From Choanephora cucurbitarum (Eukaryota > Mucoromycota > Mucoromycetes > Mucorales > Choanephoraceae), in NCBI GenBank assembly GCA_025331435.1, contig JAIWNI010000060.1:62001-126000 (forward strand): a DNA stretch of 64,000 bases, read 5' to 3'. This document shows positions 23,901-34,058 of this stretch, piece after piece. The notes under the pieces were generated by a model. That model saw only the letters and a program-made list of their open reading frames with translations, did not search any database and was not told the DNA's origin. A program made the position numbers and the translations under genes. Positions within the stretch are counted from its first letter, which is position 1. Each line of letters starts with the position of its first letter.

Positions 23901-25985
23901 ATGAGAGGACTTACATTGACATTTGTCACTTTGGCTACAGCTGCCTCCTCTGTCTTAGCTGTTGGCAGAACACACATCTCATCTTCGAGACCTGCTGATC
24001 CTGAAGGTCAATTCCCTCGTCTCGGTGCCTGTCCTGATCCTCATGCTTGTATTTTCCCTCCTGATGTGTAAGCAATGATGGCTATACAAATATATAGAAA
24101 CTCATGTGTCTTGTTTAGATCCACTTTTATTCCTGGTGCTTATTTTGATTTGCGTGTTGAACTTCATGCTTATGACAAGGACACATCTCAACCTACACCT
24201 GCCCCTTACAAGGAATTCAAGACTACTATCCGCAAGGGAAATGGAAAATGGCATGATATTAACGAATACTTCAAGCTCAAGAAGCAACCTCAGATCGAAA
24301 ACTGGAACTTTGAATGGATCGACTCCATTGACACTCAATATGCCTCTGTGCTCAACAACACCAATAAGCCCATTGAAGTAGCTGTTGCAGCTCGTGCCTG
24401 GAGAAGAATCAAGTTGACTGAACCCGGAGAATACGAAATCAAGGTCCAATACAGCCCCAAAAAATCTTACTCTGTCAAGTACTTTGTCGTTGAGCCCAAG
24501 AAGCCCAAGAAGAAGGCAAAGAACGTCATCCTCTTTATCTCAGATGGTACCAATGTCGGTATGATCACTGCTGCTCGTGCTCTTGCTCGTAAACACACCT
24601 CTGGTAAATACGAAAGTTTGCTGACATTCGAAGACTTTGACAACCTCGGTCACGTCATTACCAATTCTGTCGATAGTCTGTTGACCGATTCTGCCAATTC
24701 TGCCTCTGCTTATGCTACAGGTCACAAGAGTTCTGTCAACTGCTTGGGTGTCTATGCCGATTCTTCTGCTGATCCCTTTGATGACCCCAAGGTAGAGTTG
24801 ATCACTGAATTGATCCGTCGTCGTCAACCCAAGAAGGCCATCGGTATTGTCTCTACTGCTTATGGTCAAGATGCTACACCTGCTGCCTTCACAAGTCATA
24901 CCCGTCGTCGGTCTACTGCAGCTGAAATCACAGATCAAATCTTGCACGGTGTCGGTAACTGGACTGAAGGTGTTGTGCCTGATGTCTGGTTAGCTGGTGG
25001 TGCTGAATACTTCTCTGGCAACAAGAGTCTGAACAAGAACAACTACCTTGAGACATTCAAGAAGGCTGGTTATAACGTCGTTCTTAACAAGAAAGATTTG
25101 TTGTCCAACAAGAAGAAGAACGACAAACTCCTGGGTGTCTTCCGTACCGGTAACCTTGATGTCTGGTTTGAAAGAAACTTATTTGTCAACAACACCGTCG
25201 GCAACAAGGCTGCTCCTGACTTGAGCGGTAAAGATGCCCTTGGTTCCGACCAACCCGGCCTTGCCGACATGACCCTCTCTGCCTTGGAGGTCTTGAAGAA
25301 GCGTGGTGGCAAAGATGGTTTCTTTATGATGTCTGAAGCTGCCTCTGTAGACAAGCAATTGCACACCTTTGATTTCCCTCGTGCCTGGGCTGAATTGATT
25401 GAATTGGATGTGACCATCAAGAAGACAGTCCAATGGCTCAAGAAGAATGGCGAATACGAAGATACCTTGATCTTGGTCACAGCCGATCATGCTCATGGTT
25501 TCGATGTCTGGGGTTCAGTCGACCAACGTTACATTCGCTCTCACAGTGACAAGAGTGACATGCGTAACTCCATTGGTGTCTATGCTCAAGCTGGTTTCCC
25601 TGGCTACTACGATAAGAACGGTGACGGTTTCCCTGATAACTGGTCTCCTGAAATTTCACTTGCTGCAGGTACCAACAATGGTCCTTCTCACTATGAAGCA
25701 TGGCAAACCACCACCTCTAGTCCCCGTAACCCTACAGTATCTGATGGTCATGGTGACTATATCGGCAACCCTAAGGATGCCGCTGGCAAGAACGGTGCTG
25801 GTCTTCACTGGGAAGCCAACCTTCCTCATGGCGAAGCTCAAGGTGTTCACTCTATGAGTGATGTCTTTATCTACTCCAATGGTCCTGGCTCTGATTTGTT
25901 CAAGAAGACATTTGAGAACTGGGAAATCTACTTTAAGATGGCTGAAGCAATGGATTTGCTGAAGCCAGCCAAACATGAAAAATAA
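23901..25985 (+). CDS. secreted alkaline phosphatase
   Basis: Two exons (23901-24067 and 24119-25985) give 677 aa; the 51-nt intron interrupts codon 56. Residues 1-20 form a signal peptide. About 57-185 is an N-terminal extension, possibly a beta-sandwich. The alkaline phosphatase domain begins near 190 (NVILFISDGTN, metal-binding Asp), has the nucleophile motif TDSANSASAYATG with Ser at about 247, the metal ligands TADHAHGFD, and the late His in GVHSMSD. Family members hydrolyse phosphomonoesters using two Zn and one Mg. A secreted enzyme would release phosphate from extracellular organic sources. Codon use is strongly biased to C-ending codons compared with neighbours, suggesting high expression. 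No phosphate-response element was assigned. It is longer than bacterial PhoA because of the N-terminal part. Assignment is confident; substrate range is not known. Confidence 0.93.
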
Positions 25986-26693
25986 TCTTCTTTTTAATAT
26001 CCTTACTCCATAATAAACTCTGTTAATTCAATACCATCTCAATAGTCTGTGTAATAATACATACTTTAGGTGTCTATATTTTATGAGTCAAATTTGGAAA
26101 AGTGATTCTTTTGCTGCTTTTTCTTAGATTCTGTCAGACGAAACATATCGTAAATTAGGCCTTATCTCCAATCTTTGCTCTTGTTGGCCTCTTGTTAATG
26201 CAACTGGCCTTGGCTCAAGAACATATCCACCAAAGTAGTTTAGGAGTCCCTTATTAAATTCTGAGACACCCAAAATATCGTGACCGTATCTAGGGGACTG
26301 TAAAAAAAATTTGACTTATAAAAAAATTTTTTTTTTCTTTCACTAGGATATAAATTACAATAACAGACTCTTTTTCTTCTTTTTCTTTATCACTCAAAGG
26401 AAACTAAAGGTATTGTATTCTGTCGTCATGGTGAAGCTTTCGTGTATGTTTCTTTCTTTTCTGTTCGAAGGATGAGATTGTTAATATAGAGTCAAGCACT
26501 GAGCAAATACCCTACGAAGGTATACTTGATGTTATTCATATTCGCTGAAAAACAAAAGAAAGAAAAACAACGAAAAGCTTCAATACTTTATTCTTTGACT
26601 CTTTACTCATCCTTTCTCTTTTTAATAGGTATTCTTTTCTTTTTCTTTTTATCCTATCAATAAATTATATTTTTAAAAAAAAACAATGTGTAT
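25986..26693. other. intergenic region
   Basis: Convergent spacer between the phosphatase and the cyclodeaminase-like gene. It contains a long A-run/T-run junction (about 26306-26337) and CT-rich tracts, but nothing coding. A tiny ATG frame at about 26428 (15 codons) has no support. Confidence 0.5.
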
Positions 26694-27734
26694 TTAAAAT
26701 GGTGCTTCTAAACCCAAGCCTCGATTTTTTGCTTGTTGAAGTATAAGTCCTGCAATGGCACTATCTTGTACGCTAATACCCACACTCTTAAACAACGTAA
26801 TCTTCTGTCTATCCTTCTGGTCTAACACAACCTGACCTAGTTCAACCCATGCTTCAGGTTGAGAAGACAACACCAATTCACCTGCTTCATGAGCACAGGC
26901 ACTCGTTGAATCGACCACAATCAATTCAGCTCGCTGGATTGTCTCTGCATCGACCTCATGCATATGCAACTGATAAGAACCAACACAGTTCAGATGAACA
27001 CCAGGCTTAAGCCATTTTCCAAACAAGACAGGCTCTGTGGCATTTGTACAGGTGCAGATAATGTCTGCTTCCCTGACATAGCTCTCTAATGCCTCATTGG
27101 CCGAAACGAACAGACGATCAGGATAGTCCCTTTTGAGTTCCTCTATCAATCGATCTCTTCGTGCCTGTCTTCTATTCCAGATGGCTACCTGTTGAATAGT
27201 AGGGCGTATGGCTATCATCATGTCCACATGAGATCTACCTTGAGCACCAGCACCAAATACAACCAGATTTCTTGAATCAGGGTTTGCATAATAATTTGTA
27301 GCCACACCTGAGCCTATATTTTTGCCCCTCCAACTCTTAGAGTGACTAATATCAAACAAATTAGCTTGTATTCTCTTACCTGCAGCTGTTCGAATAGCAG
27401 TCAATGCTACTGCATTCATGATAGCTTCGACAGAGCCTGAAGATTCATCTAAGACAAGGATGGTTGCCGGTAAACCACTTGAGCGATCATCAGAAGGTAC
27501 ACTGACAATCTTAATCGAGGTTGTTGTTTCCAATCGAGACGGCATAAACAAAACCTTATGTAAGTCAGTTGATACAGAGATTCTTTGAGGTGACTGAATA
27601 TCGGTTGAATGGCCAGAGTATTTACTAAAGGTCTTTGCCATCAGATCAATGATTTCAAGAGCCAGTTTGGTGCCACCTTGAGTCAAGAGGCATTTAATGT
27701 CTGTTTCAGATAATACACGGATTTGTCCAACCAT
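26694..27734 (-). CDS. ornithine cyclodeaminase / mu-crystallin family enzyme
   Basis: The frame is open throughout (346 aa), but a 66-nt in-frame intron is likely at 27314-27379 (GTAAGAG ... ATATAG). Removing it gives 324 aa and restores the family-like sequence RTAAGSGVATNYYANPDS. Visible features are the N-terminal substrate region with LHKVLFMPSR, the invariant-type RTAA segment, and an NAD(P)-binding Rossmann motif VVFGAGAQGRSH with downstream ICTCTNATEPV and LNCVGSY. Members use NAD(P) to convert ornithine to proline plus ammonia, or act as ketimine/imine reductases or amino-acid dehydrogenases; the actual substrate cannot be decided. No signal peptide, so probably cytosolic. It is divergent from the TRIC-like gene with 269 bp between starts. 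Confidence 0.88.
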   Translation of the reverse strand: MVGQIRVLSETDIKCLLTQGGTKLALEIIDLMAKTFSKYSGHSTDIQSPQRISVSTDLHKVLFMPSRLETTTSIKIVSVPSDDRSSGLPATILVLDESSGSVEAIMNAVALTAIRTAAGKRIQANLFDISHSKSWRGKNIGSGVATNYYANPDSRNLVVFGAGAQGRSHVDMMIAIRPTIQQVAIWNRRQARRDRLIEELKRDYPDRLFVSANEALESYVREADIICTCTNATEPVLFGKWLKPGVHLNCVGSYQLHMHEVDAETIQRAELIVVDSTSACAHEAGELVLSSQPEAWVELGQVVLDQKDRQKITLFKSVGISVQDSAIAGLILQQAKNRGLGLEAPF

Positions 27735-28003
27735 TTAAGAAAAACGAAAGAGAGAGAGAAAAAAAAAAGATGCTTTTTTTTTCATCTGACTTGTGAGTAA
27801 AATCTCTATTTGATTACTGGATTGGAGACGCTGTTTAAAGATCCAATGTAACCCGAGGTATTTCCTGCCATTCAAGCCAAAAAGATGCTTACTTTGACGG
27901 AACCTAAAATTCGCGTTTCTTTTGATACACATGACTGCATGGTATATTTAAAATAAACACTTTTAATTCTTTTTTTTTTACACTTTTCTTTATCCAAATC
28001 ACA
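27735..28003. promoter_or_regulatory. shared divergent promoter region
   Basis: 269 bp separate the start codons of the cyclodeaminase-like gene (minus) and the TRIC-like gene (plus). It has purine-rich tracts on one side and T-rich on the other, each forming a pyrimidine-rich leader for its own gene. A 65-codon frame on the minus strand here is treated as chance. Confidence 0.4.
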
Positions 28004-28926
28004 ATGTCCGCTCTCACGCTGAATGAGCAACTTGTTCAGCTTGTATTTGGTTTAGCCAATTTAAAGTTCGATGTGCCTGTTCTCGATGTATCTTTACCTG
28101 TCCTGGATGTTCTTTTTGCCATCTTGATCAACTACTCTTATCGTCAAGCCTTGGGTGTTGCTCATGCTCAAGTAGGATGGTATCAGGGTCTCTTGGCTAC
28201 CTTGGTCATGGCCTCAGGTGGTGGTTGTACAGTAGCCGTCTTACGTGGTGAACCTATTGGTATCCTGAAGAGCAATGAATTCTGGGCTATTCATTGGTAA
28301 GATGCGAGTAAAAAATGATCCTTAAACTGATCGATTCTATAATAGTGCGACTTATGTTGCCATGTTTTCCAACACCATGTTCTATCAAACCATCGACTTT
28401 TTATTCTCTATTCCCTTGGTAGAACATATCTTTACATTATCCGATAGTATCTTACGTACCTTAGCCATGGTTCAATCTGGTATTGAAGGTGTCAACCATA
28501 ATCCAGGTTTAGGTCAAGATAAGATTGTAGCTAAAATTATATGTGGTACCTTAGCTGGTTGTGGTGGTGGATTATGGATCGGTAAGTTTTATTATTATTA
28601 TGATAGATGAAATTAAATAGTCAATAGATGCCTTTCAACTCAATCAACCTCAATGGACCTTTTCAACACCTCGACTGCTTCAGGTCGCTTCCATTGATAT
28701 GAAAGTCTCGTTCTTTACCTCTCTGTTCTATATTACGGCCACGACACCTTCTGTCAGTGCCTATTTGAATTTGCCTTTGATGGACAGTACAGAAGCACAG
28801 GCATGGAGTGCGTTCATCTTATCCTCTGGATTGATCTATGGTACTTATGCTGAGAGATGGGCTAAACAGGCTGAAGCCAAGAAAGAGTCGAATCAGAAGG
28901 CTGTTCAAGAGAAGAAGACAGAATAA
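28004..28926 (+). CDS. TRIC-type cation channel-like membrane protein
   Basis: Three exons (28004-28296, 28346-28581, 28628-28926) with joining phases give 275 aa. Six to seven hydrophobic segments are seen. The first repeat contains the glycine-rich MASGGGCTVAVLRGEP, which matches the GG...LLGEP motif of trimeric intracellular cation channels. It is followed by a helix with Tyr, Gln and Asp (FYQTIDFLF), a basic/amphipathic stretch (LRTLAMVQSGIEGVNHN) where TRIC proteins carry their regulatory KEV segment, then a second glycine-rich segment (GTLAGCGGGLWI). The C-terminal 25 residues are Lys/Glu-rich and probably cytosolic. TRIC channels carry K+ across ER-type membranes to balance Ca2+ release. 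Assignment rests on motif order, so the function is inferred. A pyrimidine-rich leader precedes the ATG. Confidence 0.7.
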
Positions 28927-29070
28927 AGCTAGTTTCGAATTTGCTATTTAAAGAATCTTTTTAATAATAATTTTTTTTCCGAGAAATTCTAAATTCCTCT
29001 TTAATTGATCTTTCGTTTGTTATCATTGTTCTTCTTCTTTTTTTTTTATTGTTTTTCTATAGTAGGGAAA

Positions 29071-29891
29071 ATGGGTAATGGTATTTCAAAGGTAAATTGC
29101 GGTGATATTGCTCTAAATAAGAAACATCATCGAAATCATCGTCGTCCTACAATTCGAATTGATAAATCTTTAATTGGTAAACCTACTGATTTCAGGGCAA
29201 GTATTGATTGATGTATAAGAGAATTGTATTTACTTATCTTACTGTTCTATAGCATACATATCATGTTGGTAAGTCCCAAAATATAGAAAATAAAGAACAT
29301 ACTAAAAAGGAAAGGTGATAGGCAACACAAGCCCTATGCCAGAAGAAGTAAAGTAAAAAACCAAGAGATAGTCTGTCACTCACAATCCTATGTTAGTTCC
29401 TAGATGCACCCAAAGACCTACTAGCCACTATGGCACAGATCACAGATGCACTCAAGAAGTTTCCAATTCATGTCACAAGAAAGAGTCCCAACAAGACCAT
29501 TCATTCCCCCCTGGTGGATCGAGTGAATGGTAGCCATAGTGATCAACAAATATCCCGCCATCATTCATTCCAACTAAGTCCCATCAAGACATCTTCCATG
29601 ATGATCGATCTACCCCAGAAACCGTCATATAAAACCCTATCGCCCTCCAAGACAGAGGATGAAGAAAACATATCGACAATGGATCTAACTGGCGGATATT
29701 ATGACTTTAGTTCATGTCTTCAAAGCCGAGTGGATGCACAGATCATTGAGATAGCCAGAGCTAGATCTAAAAACAAAAGTATTCGATCGCCTGTAAGTGA
29801 TTTAAGTATGAAGAGAGAGACTGTGCTAAGATGTTTATTGTAGCGATCCAATCATCATTTACTTAATGATATGCCAACTATTATGATTTAA
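29071..29891 (+). CDS. small CRIB protein, CDC42SE/SPEC-like Cdc42 effector
   Basis: Best model: exons 29071-29196, 29253-29268 (16 nt), 29404-29792 and 29844-29891, giving 192 aa. The N-terminus MGNGISK fits an N-myristoylation site. Residues 28-46 (IRIDKSLIGKPTDFR then HTYHV) match the basic patch plus CRIB motif of CDC42SE/SPEC proteins (I-x-x-P-x-F-x-H-x-x-H-V-G), which bind GTP-Cdc42/Rac. Intron 1 appears to use a GC donor (AGG|GCAAGT) and falls between Arg and His of the motif. The 16-nt exon supplies HTYHV; its last base plus the next exon gives Asp instead of the usual Gly, so this junction is the least certain. The rest is Ser/Pro-rich with a conserved-looking start DAPKDLLATMAQITDALKKF. 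It ends 12 bp from the stop of the convergent CEP104-like gene. Confidence 0.72.
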
Positions 29892-29903
29892 TTATAAATT
29901 CAT

Positions 29904-32900
29904 CTATTTCTGTCTTCTACGTGGATTTTTTGGACATTTGTTGATTAAATGAGCCTTCCAACCCTTTTCATTTGATTTTGTCATGTCTAGCTGACAAAAG
30001 GGGCATCGTGATTGGTCATCTGCAGTGACTAAGAGAGAAAGGCATTTAATTTATGTTCTTGTCTGAGCACAGACTCATAGTTTTACCTGTGCATGTCTTT
30101 TTGGATGTATGTTGAAGCCATTGTTCAACTGGAATGGAGGTCTTGCACTGATTGCACTGTTTCACTAAATGCTTCTTTTCACAATCTAATTCTAAATGTT
30201 CTTTTAAGGTAGATACTTCAAGTATCTATAGATGCTCTATCAGTATACAATTTGACTCTGTTCATCCTTGACTTACAATTTGACACATAGGACAGTTGGT
30301 CAAGACAGGACAACTGGTGTAATAATGAGAGATAAGGGTATCTTCATTAAAGGCATCATCTACTTTATCACAAAAGATACAGACATTTCTATAGACACAA
30401 GTCAGTACAATGTTATCAACCATCTTCTTCTTCCTTACGTCTTTTCTTCCTCTTCCTCAACCACTGGTTTGGGTTGTGTCTTTGTTTTTGTCTAGAAGAC
30501 CATTTAGATTTCACTTTTTTTTTTGTTTGTTTAGAACCCTCTTACCTTTTTAGTGGCTGTACTACGTTTATCTAGACATGTATTAATTTTTTTTTGTTTG
30601 TTGTTAAATAGAGCAATCTTACCTCCTGTTGGCTTTGTCTTTTTTGTGGTTGTACTAGATTTAACAGCAAGCGATCTCAATTCCTTTACAGTACTAGAAG
30701 TAGTTGATTTCAACTTCTTTTCATTCTTTCTTAATTCCTTTTTTTTAAATAGTGAGTATCGTCTATTCTATGCTTGAAAAGCTAGTTTACCTGTTGAAGT
30801 AATCGAATGGTATCGTTCTCTAAAAAGACACAGATGGCTTTAAAATCAGCCTCATCTCTTAACTGGTGCTGTGCTACCAAGACCAAGAGATCCCAGGTAG
30901 ATTGACGTATGTCAGCATGGGGATGGTTCTTGAGATAGGACACAATAAACTTCATGACATGTTGACGAAACACACTGGGGTCGGATTTCCAGGCTGGCAC
31001 CAATGATTTCTTTGTGATCAACATCACCAACTCTAAACGTGCCTTGGCATCCTTGAGGTTACGGATCATACGGTCCTTGAAGCAGAGGGCAATCAGGTTT
31101 TGTTCAAATCCAATCAACTCTAAAATTGTCTTGGTTGCACTTGACTTGATACCAGGGTTGCTATCGCTTGTACGCATCAACACTCTTGAGAAAAACTTTT
31201 CAATCGCACTTGTGATTTGTCTGGCTTGATAGTCGTCATCTAAGGTAGCCATCTGTTGTTGACATAATTCTATACAAAGATATATATAAGGTCAAGAGAA
31301 AGAGACAGGATAGGATGGGACTTACCATACAGACTCTTCCAACAACAAATGGCTTGATGGAAGATAATTTCTCTTGAATCCACAATGGCTTCTTGAATCA
31401 TCAAGATAGAAGCCTGAATGAATTCCAGATCATAGTCTTCTTGTTGTTCAATCAACTGAGCTAATTGGTCTAGACCGTACTGTCTACATTTGATCTTGAC
31501 ACTCATGATCATGGCCACTAATCCTTGACCAAACTTCTGAATGGCCAATTCGCAAGATTCCAAATCGTCTACTGTTAATGGTTCAGGCGAGAGACCAGGA
31601 TCTTCTTGCTTGGGTTGTCTGGAGGGCTTATCGGTAGTTGAGGAAGGTGGTTGAATGGGAATACGTGCTGATAATAGGGAGGGACTGCTGGTAATCTCGT
31701 TACCCACAGGGTGGATTGACAGGGCATCAAAGCTTGTCCAGTTGGCTATGGCTTCATCTAATAATTGATCAGGATGGTGTTCCTTCTTTTGTTGTGTGGT
31801 ATGGTTTAATTTGTTGGGTGAGTTGGAGAGGGTGTGTAAGTCAGGTATATCATTCTAAAGGATAGTGTGAGCTTATTGAGCAAGCTTATATGTGTGTATT
31901 TACCTTGATCATGTCTTCTTCGTCCTCTTCCTCTTCTTCTTTAGGGTATAGTTCATCTTCTTCTTGATGATAGACATCCTCTCCATTTTCATAAGGTAAA
32001 ATATCACCTTCTCTAGTGATCTGAATACCGGATTGTCTTAATAAAGTTTCCACTGTACATTTGACTTGGATCATATCAGCCTATATCAAACATCATTCAA
32101 TACACCCCAAATCATTTAGTGTGTAATGGCTAGCTTACTTTGATCTTTTCAGCTTCATCATAATCTTTAGTCAAGATAGCTTGTTGTTTATCACTTTCTA
32201 AATTAATCAGGAAACGCCAAAGACCAGTCAGTCGATCGCCTAACTCCTTGTAGATCTTGGCTTCCTTAAAGTCTTCATCTAATCATATTTAGTGTAAGTA
32301 CGTATTGTCTATCCCTATCTTCTCGTTTACCTTGAGCTGCTTCTTCTTCAGCATTCTGAATCACTTGAATCCAATGCTCAAGATTAAAATCATCTGTTAC
32401 ACTCTGTAGTACAGGTGATTTGGTTGGTATCTGCATAATAAAAGAGTTCAACAGACTGTAGGCTATATACCATTCCAGTTTACTTACAGGTGGTTGATAT
32501 AATAGTTTGGGTTGTTCTATGCTGGCTATCGAATGGCCCATGATATTTAATCCCAAAAACCCAACCTAATATTGAAGGAAATTAGCCCTAGGGAGTTTAG
32601 AATAAGGAGATAAGCTTACCTGCTTATGAACGTTCAATCGGTTCTCATAACACCCCTTGACGACCAATCGTACATATTCACAATCAGCTTGAACCTTAAC
32701 AGATTTCAATTCACGATCTTGAAAACGATTACTGTTGTTCAATGAGACAAACCTAGAATCAAAGAAAGTTAGCTATCGATAGACAATAGAATTGTCTAGC
32801 TTACCCTAATCGATTGAATTGAATGTACATTGCGTCCTGCTCCTGCTCTTTCATGACACCAGCATAAAATTCGACTTGGGAAGCGATCTTGTAGTGATGA

Positions 32901-33141
32901 GACAAGATCTCGATCTTGAAGATTCGACAAAGACCTGCTTTGAACTGTAAAATCAAATCTTGAGGATACTCAGGGCATCTTTATCAAGTTAGCTAGGTTT
33001 CTAGTATGTCTCTCTTTTTTTTTTTTACTTTTTTGTTTGCCAGCCTCGGTTCTTCTGGTTAAGTTCACCAATCAAATGATCGGGCTCAAAGTCTTGTTCA
33101 AATGAAGAACAATGAGCAATTTCAAAGGGTATGGATTCCAT
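29904..33141 (-). CDS. CEP104: CEP104-like microtubule tip protein, 15 exons
   Basis: Fifteen exons were joined by phase: 33029-33141, 32805-32978, 32620-32752, 32488-32565, 32331-32430, 32139-32278, 31904-32080, 31326-31854, 30791-31269, 30623-30737, 30546-30571, 30439-30491, 30277-30388, 30087-30225, 29904-30028. The protein is 830 aa. Residues 1-165 match the jelly-roll domain of CEP104 (PFEIAHCSSFE, then PEYPQDLILQFKAGLCRI). Next is an acidic coiled-coil region, then a helical TOG-like array (about 390-580), then paired zinc fingers starting VCIFCDKVDDAF and ending CPFCQLDMTK. CEP104 binds EB1 and tubulin and sits at cilium tips and centrosomes in animals and algae (FAP256). Intron 4 (57 nt) is a multiple of three without stops. 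An exon of 26 nt is present. Length is close to animal CEP104. Confidence 0.85.
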
Positions 33142-33488
33142 GGTTGGTATATTAAGAGGAAAAGAAAGAGAAAGAGGGGGGGTATTTGATTCGATCATTG
33201 AAACAATAAAATATTGTATCAATTAAGGAGATCTGACTTTTGTCTCGTGGCAATTATTCCTATTTCTCTAACACTTCACATGCCTCATTAAACCCAGACT
33301 AAGTTACATGTCAATTTCTCTTCAGGAGTAAACAGCCTCATCACCTTTGAAGGAATAAAAAAAAGCTACGGAAAGTTTAAAAAAAATTTTTTTTTCTGTA
33401 TAAAAAGTAAAAACATAAAAGCTCTCTTTTTCTTCTTTCTTCTTTCTTCTTCTTCTTTACTTTCCTACTATTATTATTTTCTTTACTA
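33142..33488. promoter_or_regulatory. divergent promoter region
   Basis: 347 bp between the divergent starts of the CEP104-like gene and the orphan acidic-protein gene. It contains an A-run/T-run junction (aaaaaaaattttttttt, about 33380-33396) and a TTCTTC-rich leader before 33489. No specific operator could be named. Confidence 0.35.
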
Positions 33489-34058
33489 ATGACTTATCAT
33501 AAGCAAAAGAAGCCAATGCCTCTTTTAAATATCACACATCATCATGAAGAATACTCAATGCAACTTCTTGAATCCCATATAATCCTCAAAACCAAAAGCA
33601 TAATGACAGTCAATATCAATTCGTCTCTAGACAATAGAACAGTGCGCTGTAGTACAAACACATCTCGCCTGTCGGTTACACATCTAACCTCGGAGCACTC
33701 ACAATCTCCTCCTGTATCCCCGCCGCCTTTATCCCCTACTATGACCCGACCCTCTTGGCGTATGGTCCATTCATCTACCTATCAACCTGCCTGTTCTATC
33801 TCAAGTAATTCAAGTGAAGAGGATTCCAAAGATGAAGATGAAGATGATGAAGATGACGATAATGCACCCTTAGGGTTACTGATACAAAAGCCTATGGACT
33901 GCCTATCTCTATTGAGTGATATGAGTGAAGATGGAGATGATGATTTAATACCTATTGCTCGGCTATCTATATCCCGGTCCAATGTTCATCATCTATCAGC
34001 TGCAGAGAAATACAAAGCCAAAGTGAAGGCTAGATTAAGAATGGATTCTGGCAATTGA
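33489..34058 (+). CDS. orphan acidic protein, function unknown
   Basis: A single-exon 189-aa frame preceded by a strongly pyrimidine-rich leader (33420-33480), typical of expressed genes here. I do not recognise it. The middle is Ser/Pro-rich (QSPPVSPPPLSP). It is followed by an acidic run (SSEEDSKDEDEDDEDDD) leading into APLGLLIQ, a second acidic patch leading into LIPIARLSIS, and a Lys/Arg-rich end (AAEKYKAKVKARLRM). The repeated pattern of an acidic patch followed by a short hydrophobic motif suggests binding modules in a disordered protein. No signal peptide, membrane helix or known domain. It could be nuclear. The codon pattern and leader make it likely real; function is open. Confidence 0.7.
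   Translation: MTYHKQKKPMPLLNITHHHEEYSMQLLESHIILKTKSIMTVNINSSLDNRTVRCSTNTSRLSVTHLTSEHSQSPPVSPPPLSPTMTRPSWRMVHSSTYQPACSISSNSSEEDSKDEDEDDEDDDNAPLGLLIQKPMDCLSLLSDMSEDGDDDLIPIARLSISRSNVHHLSAAEKYKAKVKARLRMDSGN

Noticed and set aside
26306..26337. A-run/T-run junctions recurring upstream of several genes (also 33380, 62897)
   Set aside because: Considered as a shared promoter or terminator motif, but homopolymer runs are common in this AT-rich DNA and no consistent distance to genes was seen.
29071..29220. Single-exon 68-aa gene starting at 29005/29071
   Set aside because: The frame ends in non-conserved residues after FRASID; splicing at the GC donor completes the CRIB motif.
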